A stretch of 64,000 bases of DNA from the NCBI RefSeq assembly GCF_011745365.1, contig NW_024468914.1:372001-436000 (forward strand). Reading direction: 5' to 3'. Position 1 is the stretch's first letter; the number at the start of each line of letters is the position of its first letter. Position numbers and translations under genes: made by a program. Origin of the DNA: Cryphonectria parasitica EP155. Lineage: Eukaryota > Ascomycota > Sordariomycetes > Diaporthales > Cryphonectriaceae. Shown here one piece after another: positions 12,723 through 27,062 of the stretch. The notes under the pieces are model-generated. The model saw nothing but the letters and a program-made list of their open reading frames with translations. It searched no databases and was not told where the DNA came from.

Positions 12723-14463
12723 ATGCGACCAGCTGGTCTGGCATCTGCTGCGAGGCGGTGCCAGAGCATTGCTGCTTCATCATCATCTCCTCATGGCTTG
12801 TCTCGAGTCCCACTCGCACTGCGCCGATATATAGCCAGCGACAGTGGAGCTCCACGATCCGTTGCGAAGCTGCTGGAGTGGAAGCCTGAAGGGTCTGCTG
12901 CCCGTGACATTGTTGTCAATGGCTACATTCGCTCTGTGCGGTCCATGAAGGCGCGGACTTTTGTTGCACTTGGAGATGGCTCTTCGCTTGCTGCTCTCCA
13001 GGCGCTCATTCCTGCGGATCAGGCTGAAGGGTGCGATCCAATTCTCCGATACATCTGCTGTCTCGGCTGCTTATTCTTGATACTGACCCAATTTATCGTC
13101 CAGCCTCGCAATTGGTGCTGCTATCCGCCTCAGAGGATCTTGGGTCCCATCACCGGGTGCCGGCCAGTCACACGAATTACACGTCGACAACGTTCAAGTG
13201 CTGGGTCCTTCAGACGCCAAGGTATTGGATGATTATACGACTTAGAACCTGGATTGGGATGCCCTTGTTTGCACGGATACTGACTGGTCTTCGATCTGAG
13301 CTTAGACTTTCCCGATCCAAAAGAAATACCAGACACCTGAGTACCTCCGAACGATGCCTCATCTTCGGCCGAGAACGCCTTTCAACTCTGCCATTCTCAG
13401 ATTTAGATCCGAGGTCGTCGCCACCCTGACCCAGTTCTTCGCTAGCCGATACTTTGTCCAGACACACCCACCCGTCATCACCTCCTCGGACTGTGAAGGC
13501 GGTGGAGAGGTTTTCAGCATCGCTCCTGCGAACAAGACCGAGGATGAGACAGACGAATCCTTCTTCCGTGCTCCAAAATATCTCACTGTGTCCTCCCAGC
13601 TCCATCTCGAGGCCCTTGCTCAGTCTGTTGGCGATGTGTGGACGTTGGGGCCGACCTTCCGTGCGGAGCGGAGCGACACCTCTAGGCACCTAAGCGAGTT
13701 CTACATGCTTGAGGCTGAGATGAGCTTTGTGGACGACCTCGGCGGCGTCATGGACCTGCTGGAAGACATGCTGCGGCACACAGCTACCGAGCTCTATCAA
13801 TCCAGGGTCGCTCGGGAGCTGAGGGCCCCAGGCAGGGACAAGAGTGCCGACGACTCTGCCAGTGACCGCGCCTCGCCCGATGAAGTCGACAAGAGGTGGC
13901 AGGGCTTGATGCAGCCCTCCTGGCCCCGGTTGACGTACACAGAGGCTCTCGACATACTCAAGACAAACCAGCATCTGTTCCGGCATGCACCTGTATGGGG
14001 CGACGGCTTGCAGTCTGAGCACGAAAAGTATATCGCCCGTGTGGTTGGGAACGGAAAGCCTGTCTTTGTCACCCACTACCCTCGCGACATTAAAGCATTC
14101 TACATGCGCCCCACGCAAGAGCATGAGCGGGACGCCACATCCCAGGAGACAGTCGACTGCTTTGACCTACTCGTCCCGGAATTCTGTGAAATCGCCGGTG
14201 GTTCCATGCGCGAGCATCGTCTGCCGCAGCTCCTGGACGCGATGAAGAGGCATGGAATTGTCATACCGTCTTCGGATGGCAGCATACAACCGACGTCACC
14301 AGCAGGCCCTCTGGACTGGTATGCCGACCTTCGCCGCTGGGGCTGTCCGCCTCATGGTGGCTTCGGCCTGGGTTTTGACCGCCTTCTCGGCTACCTGTCA
14401 GGTGTACAAACGATCCGGGACACCGTCACTTTCCCTCGGTGGTACGGACGGTGTGACTGTTGA
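12723..14463 (+). CDS. Mitochondrial asparaginyl-tRNA synthetase (class II)
   Basis: The enzyme charges mitochondrial tRNA-Asn. Exons are 12723-13030, 13104-13221 and 13306-14463 (527 residues). Intron 1 (GTGCGA..CAG, with TACTGAC upstream of the acceptor) and intron 2 (GTATTG..TAG) restore the continuous block EGLAIGAAIRLRGSWVPSPG and the junction DAKTFPIQKKYQTPEYLRT. The first ~40 residues are rich in Arg/Ser/Ala with few acids, fitting a mitochondrial targeting peptide. An OB-fold anticodon-binding domain follows (ARDIVVNGYIRSVRSMKARTF). Class II motifs are visible: motif 1 near EVVATLTQFFASRYFVQTHP, motif 2 GPTFRAERSDTSRHLSEFYM, and motif 3 GFGLGFDRLLGYLSG ending FPRWYGRCDC. A charged insert (about residues 300-325, GRDKSADDSASDRASPDE) lies within the catalytic domain. 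The length and the FPRWYGRCDC ending agree with fungal mitochondrial AsnRS rather than the cytosolic enzyme. Confidence 0.93.
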
Positions 14464-17400
14464 GCGAAACAACTGTCCTGGACCTGATCGATCTGGGGTT
14501 GAGACTGGTCCTCCATCCTTACAGATCTGCTCATGCTGTGCTCGTCAAAGCTTGCCTACTTTGGCGATTCGTGTCACCTCTCTTCCGCAGCCGAGATATC
14601 TGCGACTGGGTGCCATCTTTGTGGTCCCGGCCCCATGCTGGGAAATCAGCATGCAGCTTTCCTCGCGAAGATTATGTGGGAACCGCAGTCTACACCTTGC
14701 TGGATCTAAGAACAAAGCTTGCACCTGACAGGTCTCGAGACGTTTCCTACATGCCAGGGTTGTGCGACTCTTCAGAGCTTTACGGCCTTATTCCCAATAT
14801 TTCCGCAGAGATGCGTCTGACCTGCAGCTTGCCGTGTGGTGCAGCTCGACAGAGATTGACGAGGGGAAGGTGGGCGCCCTCCATGGCCCGAAGTCTAGCC
14901 ATGAAAGCCAGCATCCGAGATGTAGTGACGGGACGACGGCCGCTGCCGGGCCCAGGCGTACGGTAACACGGCAATCAAAGCAATTTTCTTCTCACTTCGT
15001 GCATCCCACTTCCCTTGGACAAAAATACTGGGCGTGGCGTCAAGTGACTTGGCTGGCTATACTGTGGCGAGATACCAATGTAATATCTCACGGACAGATT
15101 CCCATTTGCTAACCGCGCCCAGGCCCAAGCGCGCGCTCCCTGTGCTTCGAATGCGTCTCTCCAGAAGATGTCTTCATACTCGACACAGCCTCGGATTGCA
15201 GCTCAAGGCAACGGGCGCTGCTACGATGTTCATCACATGCGTCAAGAAGGTAAGAAATTGCATCCATTGCTGTGCTAAGTATTGCAAGTTTTCTTCTTGT
15301 ACGAGGTCCTGGTCCCTTGCCTGCCTCACATGAGTGAGCCTGGATGACCATGACCACCTTGCCAAACGCAGAAGAAGGGTTTCTGGGGACTAATAGAGCT
15401 TGGACAGACGGACTGACGCCTGGAGAGCCCCAGTTTTGGGGTTTGAGCTGCCATCCTGAGGTTGGTCCATGCATGGAGGAGTGAAGCAATTTCCACAGAT
15501 CCCACTCCATCTGCCAGGTGATCATTCATACAGGGTCTTTCGCCTCACAAGCCTCTCAGAAGATCCTATGTTCAATCCTCTCTCTGGCGTATATTGAGCT
15601 GCCACTATTCTCCTCTTCATCACGCTGCCCACCCAAGGTCATCAGCCTGGTTTGTTCTGGCGGAACTAGGTTCCTCACAACACCTCCTAGCTCGTCTAGT
15701 GAAGAGCTATTCAAGGATTATCTGGTAACAGATGTTGTTTTCCTCGGCTCCATCCAAGGTTTGGCAGTGTCGATTCGAGTATTCTCGATCTGGGTCCAGC
15801 ATGAGCGGTAGGACGACTTTTGGGCAAGACTAGTTGCCCTTGCCACCCAATACTGGCCCCAAATCACTTACGTCGCTTAGTTATGGATGGTAAGAGTCCA
15901 AGCGAACACGGAAGATGTTGCCTGTCATCCTCCATGTTCGCTCGAGCGTGCGAGCGCTGTTCACGAGAGCGGCTACAGAGAGCCGTCTTGATCGGACATT
16001 TGCTACCTTAGAAGGACCAATCGCATATATACTACTGTATTCGAGCCTCATGAAACCGCATCTTCGGCGGTATCAGACGTTGGGAAGGTAAGTCGACAAC
16101 TACACTGACCCGTTGACAATTGTCAAGAGGAAGAACTTATGGGATAATCAACCCTCAATTACGACGACATGCTCGTGACTCTCTCAGACCGGTTGGACTG
16201 GAGGCTCTGCCAGGCCTGCAAAGAGTCGGCGAGTGAAATGCTCTATTCTCCGCTGAGGTGGAGCTCAGATGGGATGTTGGGACCTGTTCAGAACAAAGAC
16301 GTGTACGCAGGCACGGAGTATGAGGAGTTCTCGGATGGCATCGAATTGTTGCAAGCACTGGTTCTACAAAAGTTTTTACAAGTGTTTATAGCGACAGTAT
16401 ATGGTTCATACTCTTACGAAAAGTTAAAATCATCATCTAAAGAACCCTGGTGTGCCCTGGTGTGCAGAAGCTCGCCGAAGCTGTCACGGATATAGAGCCC
16501 TCCAGAGTATACCAGCTTCTGGGCACATCAAGGGACAGCCACCAAGCACAACTCTACACGTCACTCGAAGGCCCCGTCGTCACATGTGGTAGGCAAAGCC
16601 GCCGAGGAGCCAAGGCGCGCAGACAAGAGCTTGGCAAATCACCTCAGAGCCCTTGCGAGGGGAGGCGAGGATCCGCAGCGAAGGGACCTTGGCCCAGGCC
16701 CCAGAGCCAAGAAACCACCGATCACCGTACTCGGGCTTCATAGTTCGGGCTGAGCGCGTAGAAGGGGGGAAATAAATTTGCTCATTAACAAGCTTATAAT
16801 CAAGAATCAAACCTGTCGCCCCAGCCTGTTTGTGGAGTCCGGAGAACAGACCGCTCCGCGGCGCGATAAGTTTGTTCCGCAGCAGGGCCTGCTGGTACCT
16901 TGTGACACTTGACCTGCATTGAAGAAGAAGAAAAAAATAACGATGTCTACTGAAAATTGTCGACAAATCGTCCAAAGAGAGAGAAGAGAGGAAACACAGG
17001 AGAGTCCCCTTCACTAGAAAGAAAAGAGAAAGGAAGGGCTCATCATTCATTCATTCGGCACTCCGGCCTTACGGCACGTGGGTGGGCTGCCTGCTACGGA
17101 CGGCTATCACGGCTTTCCTGCGGTGGTTACGAAACGGGGCTGAGACGCGCCAAAAAGAGCAGCCGCCCTACGTGTTCGTTTATTCGATAGTTCTGAGCCT
17201 TGGCGAGATTATGAGTAGCCGGGGGCGCGTACGAGATGGAAAGGCGAAAGAGGGACTGATTGAAGTGATGGTCTCGTACGATGTGCAGAGTCCTTTGTGC
17301 GTATGTGTGTGTGTATTGTGGGTGGGGGGGGGGGGAGGGTTTCATTTTGGACTTCCCTCTAACTCTTTTTTATTTTAATTTTTTTTAAAGAAAAGTTGAT

Positions 17401-18221
17401 GGTGTTCACAGTTTGTACCCGGATCATCTTTTTTCTCGTATCTACGAGCTTGCCGGTAGTTGGGAAGAAGGGGGGGGGGGGGGAAAGCCCACCGCGGTAT
17501 TACCGAGGGAGGGAACAAGGCGAACTACGGGGTGTCTCCAAAACCTGTGACGACGATGAAGATCCTTGGTCTGATGGCAGATTCAAAAGGAGTGAAAGAG
17601 GAAGCGAGTGGGCAGGAAAAAGGATACGGTTTTTCTTCCCACAAAACGCTGGCGGGTTAGTCCTTTGTGTGTGTGTGTGTGTGGATGTTGGAAGGAGTGT
17701 ATGGTGGTGGTGGTTGGGACCCCCCCTTCTCTTCGTGTCCCTCCCCCCAGATGAACGAACGAGCGAAACCAACAGACACATTAGTACTGTGCATTTTTGG
17801 GAATGCTGCTGACATGCAGTGAGTAGTTTCGACCAGCACATCTTTTTGGATCTCCATTATCCCATCAAAGTAAAAGGTCCTGGCTATCAGATCCTGGGGC
17901 AATCCTTCTTCCTTGCTCAGCGCACCTGGTTCGGGCCCCAAGCCGTATGCATGTACCGCACCGCAAGTCTTGAAATTTTCCCCCCCCTTCTTCTCTCCCT
18001 CCTTCTCGTCCTTCGGTTGGTTGTTGAGAGTGTGGCGCTCGCTTTATCTCGGGCAATGTCACATGCATGCATGCATTGTTATGTATGCACGCACGGGGTC
18101 AGGGCCTCTATCAAGCATACTGTACATCAAAATAATATGCAGCATATCGCTGGCGTTGCACAAAGTTTGAAATTAGTTGAGATACCTTGTAATATGGCTG
18201 GGTTGTACACACAGGTCATGG

Positions 18222-18249
18222 TGATGATGATGAAGATGATGATGATGAT
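18222..18249. repeat. GAT/AGATGA trinucleotide microsatellite
   Basis: Imperfect (GAT)n run with one AAG interruption, inside the gene-free region. Confidence 0.85.
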
Positions 18250-21200
18250 AGGTGGTGTGGCGTCCCATAAAGTTAGTGTGGATACTGTCATAGTACGTAT
18301 AGGTTTTTTAGAGCCTCCCGCATCCTGGTCGTTTCCTCCAGTCTAACTTCAAGGTTTAATCCTCTTCGAACAGAGGGACAAGGGTTAGTAGATGAGGGAG
18401 GTGAGAGGCCGCGTAAGCTTCTCTGTTAGCGGCTCCGCTTGAGCGCAACCCTCCATCCACATGGCAAGCCACGGGTTTGCGGCAAGGTGGGGGCAAGGGA
18501 AGGGGGGACATGGGAGCAGGGGGGTAGGAACAGGAAGTCCAGGAGGAGATGAGATTGATTGATCATGATTTCCTCCTACCACATCTTTTGTTCTACTGAA
18601 AGGAGGAGGATTATGATGATGGACATCAAGACACAAAACCTGGACTGCTACTAGCAACTATCTATACCTTGGTTGGTGCTATAATACGACAACCAGTAAA
18701 GAGTTTGTACTATAATTGTATATTGTACTTGCCTCGACTACGCGATTCAACACTCTTCCTCTCGCCTTCCCCCTCGTAAGCCCATCACTTACCCAATCTG
18801 GACGAGCGAAAAGCCTCAGCTGCCCTCCGCAGTTGGTGTTCAGTGGTATTCTGTCCTTCTCGACCCCAATAAAATTTTGGTCTGTCGTGCGGTAGCGAAA
18901 CGAACATCGAATCATGGTGGGTTCTGAGGTACATAGTGCTATAGTACCAAAGTCTGTCGCTGCACACAAGAAGCGAGGGACCCCCAAAAATGAACCCTGT
19001 CTGCCGTAGCTAAAATCGTCCACGAATTAAGCTTGTTTTCTGTGTGTGTCACGCAAGGATCCAACCAGAAGGGGGTACAAAGTACATCTGACATCGAGCC
19101 TCCCTTGCCGAAACGCCGGAAGGAGACTGTGGGTCCTTTTTTTCTTTTCTTTTTGTAGGTACCTCAACCATACTACCATAGGATGCATGTACTGCGGTAC
19201 CTTTTTCCTTACTTTCTCCTTCACTCCCTTCACCGGGATCTATTTGTCCTATCCGACAGACGACGACGACGACAACGACGACCCATGGTGGAAACGTAGA
19301 GGGCCCCCTTAACCAACCCTTTTCTTCTTCTTTTTTTACTCATCCACTCAATGTCCATCATTACCAACACCAGAAAAAGTGATATATGAGAGAGGGAAAG
19401 AAGCAAGAAAGAGAGGGTCTGCCACTGCTGCTGCCTGGGTTCGGCTCATCGTTTCCATGGGACCCAAAGGGAACTAAATTCCGCGTTCCCCAGTCATGAG
19501 GAAAGGAACGACACTTCTGGGACCGAGCTGTCAGGAAGCAACTTACATTTAGGCGAGGCACCGGAGCAGCTCGCCTCTTCGGAACTCGACTCGAGGGAGT
19601 GTGTGGCTTGACTTGGGTGGTGAAGGAAAAAGAAAGAACGAAAGCAAGGGATCAGGGGGCCGACGCGTCCTCGACCCAGATTTGCACCCGCCAAGCCTTC
19701 TAGCGAGTGAGCTTAAAAAACCTTGTTCACGTCAGCCCGTAGGGCCTTTTTCCGTCTCTTGTTACTTACTTCTTGATACTGAACAAGGCAAAAGGTCCCC
19801 ACTTGCTTGACAGAGTGTGTGTGTTTGCCATTGCGGTACATGACATGTTTGATCCCTGGAGGACTGGTGGCCCACCTTTTAGCTCCCCACCCATCAATGT
19901 ACCCTGGGTACCGTCGTACCAGCTGCTATAATACTTGCCATAATATAGCAGTATGATTGGTCCTATATTTTGGCGAGTACAGTACAAAGTGACCTCGGTG
20001 CTGTGCTCTATTATCTCCGAGCCCGTGGGAAATGCCAACCCGGACCCCAGCCCCAGCCCCAGGCCCAGCCCCAAGTACCCCTTCCATTTGACCCGACGAC
20101 AGTTCATCATGACGAATTCTATAATATCCTCTTTTCTGCAAAGTGGGCTGGGGCTTGGCTGAAGACAGAGGGAGCGAAACGGGGGGTTGCGCAATCTTTC
20201 TCCATTCTTCCCCTCCTCGAAAACTAAAGAGGAGAAGGGCCCATTCCAACAAACGAACGACTCGCAAGGTCCTGGGCTGAGTTAGGCTAAGCAATAAGTC
20301 TTGTTCTCCCCCCTTGGTGCCATCATCATGCCATACTTACTATTAGGGCGGCACGGGCATACTGTAAGGACCACATAGCGTGACGCCCGGACGGAGATGC
20401 CTTCCCTTCTCTCCCTCTTGCCTTATGTTTTTGGCTCTCTTGGTTATCGAGATGAGGAATGGGTTGGGCGGATCTGATTCTCCTCCTCCTCCTCGTCCTT
20501 CTACTCCTCCTACCAAGCCGGGCGAGGCTGTTCGAGACATATGCCCTCTTCCGGGGTCTCTTCTCCTAGTCTACTATTGTTAGGAAGAGGAAGTGCTGCT
20601 GCTGCATCACTGGGGCCGAGATGGAGTCAACTTCCCCCTCCCCCCCTTCCCTCTTCCAGGTCCAATCACCTTTACCTGCGAGGAAGACGGGGTCGAAGCG
20701 CAATGAGGCGATAGCGGAGCTGGGCCCCTCAAGCGGAAGGTGTCACGTTTCTGTGGTAATCTGTGTGTATGTGCGTGTGTGTATGTGCTGCTACCTTACT
20801 TACTTTCTTACTCAACAGTAGCGGCTGACGAGGAAATGGACAAGAAAGGAAGCAGTTAGACAAGGGAAAGCCCTATGAGGGTTTTCCCGCATGTCTCGGC
20901 ACGCGATGTTGCCCCCTCCCTTCGGGCAAACTAAGGTGCTGACCATGCTACGGACAACCTTCTCCTCCCGGGGAGAGCAAGCCTAGCAGCCAGTGAGCGC
21001 CCTTCTTCGGCGTATCTACTAAATCTGGGGCAGGGCTTAACTTGTGCGAGATGATTTGGAAGATTGCTCGTAACATGGCTTGCAGGAAAGATTTCGGGAG
21101 GGGGGGGGGGCGTGGTCAATGTGGTAAGTATTATTTTATTTACTTTCAATTTACTTTGACACGCAAGCCGGGCAGCCCACATCCCGTGAGAGATAAATTC

Positions 21201-22617
21201 GGGAGATATCATGTATGGTCTGAGCGTACAAGTGAAGGGTAAGAAATGCATGGAATGAGGCTGCCAGCCCTACTCATGATCGTCGACCATGTGCAGCTAG
21301 CCTCACTTCATAAGAGAAACGAGGAGGGAATGAGAGGGGGGAATGGCAACAAGAACCAAGTTCTCGAACCACTCACTGCTTCAATCCTGGCGGATACATG
21401 AGGGCAAGTGCTACTGATAGGAAGAAGCTCCGTGCCCCTCCCTCGGGCAAACACGAGGCAACGATATGCGAGCCAGTAAATATTCATGACAAATCCACCA
21501 CACAGCTGTGGTGCAGCTAAAGTCTAGACTGAGATACCAAGAGGTGTTGGAAGCTGCCGGCGCAGATCTGTATCACCAGCCTTTCTTTTGAGACCGGCGT
21601 ATCAATCCTAGTCATCCATGTTCCCTTCGCTTAAAACATCCCTCACTCGTCTGCTGAGCCAGTGTAGGGTTTAAGGAAAACAAATTGCCTTATCGCATGT
21701 GCTGGATCTATCTCTCTGCATTTTCCATTCCACATGAACCAACCTCTGGTTTCACGAACAGGGGGGGGAGGTTCCCGGGAGGCTTGGGCCAACGTAATTC
21801 CCCTACTTCGACCGCTTCCATGGAGTATTCAGTGCTCGCGGCCAACTCCGGAACCGCCCCTTTCTCTGATGGCTGATGCTGATCGAGAGCTGACTGACTA
21901 TGCATCAGTGCATGCATGCATGGTCGGGCTGCGGCACGCACACCGGTGCAGTACGCAGCCCGATCCCCAAACCAAGCAAGAATTAAAATAAAGCAGAACC
22001 AACCAATGAAAACAAAGAGAAAATTAAAAAAAGAAAATTATCGGTCGGCCGCCAAGACAAATAGCATATTCCGGTATGTATGAAACTGTGGTATTGCTGC
22101 GTAAGCCTTTCCACGTCTGCCATGTCGTGTCATCGACAAAAAGAAAACAACGACGAAACGACAGACCGTCACTAAGGGCCGAGACCGGGATCTATCCTGC
22201 TAACCCACACCGGGAGCCCTTCTTTGGAGTGCGCCCACATTCCGAGGCCGGTTGTAAGTTCCCCAGAGAAGCAAATGCAGTATTCAAAAAAAGTGGCCTC
22301 TCGCGATTGCTCACTCATGCCCCCTTTTCTTTACATTGTCTTTTTATTCTTGTGTCACCATAATCGTTTATACACACACACACATACGCACACATACACA
22401 CACATATACGCACACCAGCGCTATCACCGCAAAGGGGGTGTGTGGATGGCAAGGTAAGCTTACTCGGCATGCTCGACTACTTCTTATGGGGAATGGACCA
22501 GTCATCTTTTGTTGCGAGCGCCCCGATCGGGAATTTACCGAAACGTGGGCTAGTCGCGTCGAGGAGGAGGGGGACACGTGCGTAGGAGGTTCTGCTTCCA
22601 AAGTTCAGGCTCGTCTG

Positions 22618-22636
22618 TCTCTCTCTCTCTCTCTCT
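22618..22636. repeat. CT dinucleotide microsatellite
   Basis: Perfect alternating C/T of about 19 bases. A purine counterpart (GA)n lies at about 22936-22951, 300 bp downstream, so the two could pair as an imperfect inverted repeat. Confidence 0.8.
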
Positions 22637-25600
22637 CCTTTTCGGTGAAGAAGGGGGTGGGGATCATAAGATCATCACAGCAAAGGCCAGGAGGGTATGT
22701 GTGTGGGTAGCACTTGAGTTGCGCATGATGAAGAAGAGGATGGTGGTCATCAGTGATGGCCATGGCCATGACTCTCACACGCTGGCGGCATCACCGACAC
22801 GCCCTTTCTTCTTCTGTGTTTTCCTTCTTTCCACCATGCCAAGTTATAAAAAAGAAAAAGCAGGGGGAAAAAAGACAGTACAACGTGCGCAATATCGAGT
22901 ATGGAGGCGGGTAGGGCGCGGAGGAAGAGGAAAAGAGAGAGAGAGAGAGAGAAAGAGGAGACTGTTGCTGTCGGTGTGAATAAGTCGGACCAGCCAGGTC
23001 CACCAAGTCAGTGCGACTTGGCCCTGATTTGATCTTTATTCAAATCCTGCTGCAATACACGTCGAGCGGCAGAGCAAGATGGATCCCATGGTTTGCCCTT
23101 TTTTCTTTCTTTTTATTTTTTTTTTTAAAAAATTTTTTACCCTTCGTTCTTTTATTTCCTCTCTCTTCTTCTTCCTCGAGAGAAATGCTTGGCACCACCT
23201 CCATGGATGGGGATTATGGGGCCGTGGACGATGACATGGCGTTGCATCACAGCAAAAGCAAGTCAAAAAAGTGGTTGGGGCGGCAAGGCGGTAAGAGGAC
23301 CTTAAGCCCTCAATTAAGCTCATACATAAGGTTCCAGCGCTGATCTGGCTCAAACCGCGCCGGGGATGCAAGTCAACCTTCTTTGGACGACGGGGTGTGT
23401 GCACACTGCATGTCTCTCCCCCTAGCCCAACTGCTTGTCTTGTATTACATATGCCAAGAAGAGAGGGGGGGGGGGGTTCTTTCTTGTCCTTCATTTTTTT
23501 CCTTATTCTACCTGGACTTTTTGTCTGTTCGACAGCACATCCTCCCGTATCTACCTGCCTGTCTGTCTGTCTGTATTCCTAGAAAGTAAATTCGTTTCTA
23601 CGTGGAGTCAATATGTAACTGTAACGACACTCTTCCCTCCAAGGAAAGGAGTCGCTATATGACTAATCCTGTTATGATGTGATGTGTGTCATGAGCGCAG
23701 CCCGTGACTAACTTACGCCAGCCTCACCATCAGCATGTTCCACACAGGCGATCCAGTGAGCGAAAAACATAGAAGAAAAAAAAGAAGGAGAAAGAAAGAT
23801 CTACAGTAAGCATCGCCAATGATCGGTATGTTCAAGCTGACCACTACCATAGCAAAAGATCAGTCCATGATCGACAAGGGAGTGTTCGGAATCAAAAAGC
23901 AAGACACATCAAATAAGCTTATATTGGCTATAGGAGATGATGTGTCATGGTGTGTAGGAGTCAGCTTCGTTCCATTCTCGTTGCCTGATGGAAGGGCAAT
24001 CCTACGGAGCCTTTTCAGTGCCAAGCTTTTGACTTGTCTCGTGTTTCTCAAGGAGAAAGTACAGTAGGATACGCTGGCACCGTCCAATGTCTCTGGAACA
24101 AGCCATCCTCCACACACGCACGTAACGGGAGGTGCAGCAGCCTCTCTTCAGCCCTACATCAGCCCAGTTTTGGGGGAGCAGTGGCCTGACGGGTGTAAGA
24201 CTTCTCTCTTACGTCCTCACCCCTCAGGCGCTGTGTAATGTTGAACAAACAAAAAAGAAAAGAGAAGAACTCGGACATGGGCGTGGGGGTACGAAAGCAC
24301 AGCAGCGCACAGCACAACCAAGCACAGCGAATCAAGTAGAAGCGGGCCCCACGGTTCACATACACGCACATCCGCCCCTCCTCCCCGGCAGTGTCCGTGA
24401 CGGATTCAATCTACGACTGCAATAATAAAATTCCATCCATCCTCTCTCTTTTTAAGACCGGTACGTACGATAGGATCATAATGCCGTCGCCTCCTGTTTC
24501 CAGAAGGACCGTAATGCCGATGCCCGGAACGGGAGTGACGCGATGGAAAACACATTAGAAGAGGGGTCACATGGTTTCCATAGGATCCAACTTCAATGAA
24601 GCCGCGGCGCTTTTTGCATGACGTATCACACTCTTCGCTCCGAGGATGGCGCTTGGGGAGAAGGAAGAGGAGAAGGAAGAAGGAAGAAGCAGAATGGGGA
24701 AAGAAAAAGGGCCGTTGTGTAACTCTCTCTATCTCTCTCGTCCTCTACGACTCGAGCTTTACTCGTGCGCAAGACTTCCACTGTACATAGTACATGTGTG
24801 GCCGTGTCGAGAAGGGTGTGTGTGGGTTGAGGGGGCGGTCGTACGGCGGGAATACCGTCCAACTCCTGAGCATGCCTCAGGGGACCCGGAGGAAGGAGGT
24901 GAAGGAATGGACAGATTCCAAACACTCGAGGAGGGGTTAGTATGACGCGTCAGCCGATTGTGGTTCAATCCGCCATGCAAGTCTTTCCTTTTTCTCTTCT
25001 TCTCTGTCCCTAGAAAGAAAAAAAGGATTCATAGTGAGACGAGGATCCTACATTTGAACACGAGTAAGAAGACACAACACATATCGCATTCGCAAACCTA
25101 CAGAGACAAAAAAGACGTGACAAGCCAAGCCAAGCCACGCCAGCTAGCCAACCAGCCAGCGCAGCCAGCCAGCCACAACACCACCGGGCAAATCTTCCCA
25201 GGCCCCAGTACGGGCCAGCAGCCCCAAAGCAAGTGAGTGGGGAACAGAGCTTACGAGTCCCTCATCAAGACGGACCCACCAAGCAAAGGGGGGGAGGGGG
25301 TGGATGGGAATCTAGAAGCCTGCCTGTCACCAATTGGACGACGATCAATTCCGGGTCCTTAGGAAAGACGCTTGATTTTAAACATGATTAAGAGAAAAGA
25401 GAACCAGGAAAACCCACACAGGAGGAACTAGCGCTAGGGGCTCTTAGTCCCATTGTGCGCATGTCATTCCGCATCGGGGTCGTCCCTGCCTGAGAACTTT
25501 ACTGTACTAGGTACCATTGCTCGGGGGTTCCTACCTGGTCAAACTTCCTTCCAGGTGGGAGTGGGTTGGTCGGTGGTCATTCGTCATTTGCGACTTCTCG

Positions 25601-25797
25601 TGCTTTTCCATCACAGGTTCGGCTAGGGAACGAACGGCATAACCGCGCCCCAAGATGACAAGGCTGATGTGTTGTCGATCCGCCTAGATAATGAGCAGCA
25701 GTGATTCATACTTTGGTCAGTCCAGTCGATCGTTTGGATCTTGCTCACTCTAAACAGATCCACGGCCACAAATAGACACCGCACACAAAAAGCAAAT

Positions 25798-25808
25798 ACC
25801 ATGGTACA
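25798..25808. promoter_or_regulatory. TACCATGGTA palindrome (copy of recurring element)
   Basis: TACCATGGTA, a perfect palindrome fitting TACYATRGTA. It is the first of six copies found by eye between 25.8 and 38.0 kb around the WOPR gene. The binding factor, if any, is unknown. Confidence 0.4.
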
Positions 25809-27038
25809 CCACCTACGCGCAGGAGCAGCACAGAGAAGCTTCGAGGCTGTTGTTCGTGTCCCCATCGTCCTCTTCTCTCTCTCGGGACGTTCGACTCATC
25901 AAACCCAAATCCCGTTACAAGAACGAGGTGCCACCAAGAAACGTTGACGGGTGGAACGTGTTAACGTGCATGTCTCGACCGCAAAGAGCGGGGAAGATTC
26001 TCCTGCTTTTGTGTATGTGCATCTCTTGGTGGTAGAGCATGCCATTATTGTTCTCTGTTATGACTTACTACGGTATAATACATGAGCTGCCTGCTATATA
26101 TCCACACTGACGCCAGAGAAGGTGTTGGTGGAGGAAGGAGGAAGAACTGCCTGCATACTGAGCTACTTACAAGCTTGGTTCGACATCGGGTTTCAACCTT
26201 CTGGAATCACTGCTCGTGCGACCACTGCTGATCAACGTCGTACCTGGGCGTCGACGATTGCCTTTTTCGATCATCTGCGCGCGAGATGATGGTCTCGGGG
26301 CCATACATGCGTTGTCGCGCATGCCCGTGACTCTCTTCCTCGCTCTCTCCTCTAACATTATATGTGGGCCGATAGAACCCCCACACAGCTTACTACGTAT
26401 TTACTCCAGAGGTCACGAGCAAATCATCAGCATTACCATCAGCAAACTGCCTTGCTTGCTTACTGTGAGAACGAAAGAAGACAGAAGGCCGTGGGAATGA
26501 GAGATCAACAAGATATGGCCCCAGCCCTTCCTCCTCGTTTTCCCCAAGTGAGAAATGATGATAAGGCATACCACACGCACGCGCAAACACACAAAAATAT
26601 GAAGTGCCCACGGAGCTGAGCACCGGAGCGTCTTCGGCGAATTGCGGCCCAAGGGATCTTGTGCATGTGTCCTGTGCCATGTTGTTGTCTCCAAAAAAGA
26701 ATGAATGTACACACGCCCAGCTGAAATGTGGCCGGATGGAGCAGGGGGGCCACAAACCCTCGCACCGTCTCACCTGCATGGCCTTCCCCCCTCTCAATCC
26801 TCACGGCACATCGACTACCACAGACCATGCAAAATGGACCCTGTCTCTGCTCGTTCACTAAACCACCACGCCCCAAAGAAGGAGTCCCAATCCGCTTTTC
26901 TTCCTCCCCCTCTCTGCCTGTCTCCATCCTTGGCCCCCCCCCCCCAATGTCAGGACCCAACAATTAAAGAATAAGAAAAATAGTGCTATTTATTCCCCAA
27001 GCCAAAGAAGGTTGGTTGGGTTGGTCATGAGCAGGTTT

Positions 27039-27062
27039 GTACTATGGTACATTCCATGGTAC
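27039..27062. promoter_or_regulatory. GTACTATGGTAC element with adjacent half copy
   Basis: GTACTATGGTAC (27039-27050) is followed after four bases by CATGGTAC, an incomplete second copy. It belongs to the recurring TACYATRGTA family around the WOPR gene. Confidence 0.4.

Noticed and set aside
14460..14966. 168-residue frame directly after the AsnRS gene
   Set aside because: Starts at TTG inside the end of the AsnRS gene and shows no domain or splice evidence as an extra exon; AsnRS ends at its conserved FPRWYGRCDC terminus.
26505..26963. 152-residue minus-strand frame
   Set aside because: Starts at TTG, lies between G/C runs and simple repeats, no domain.
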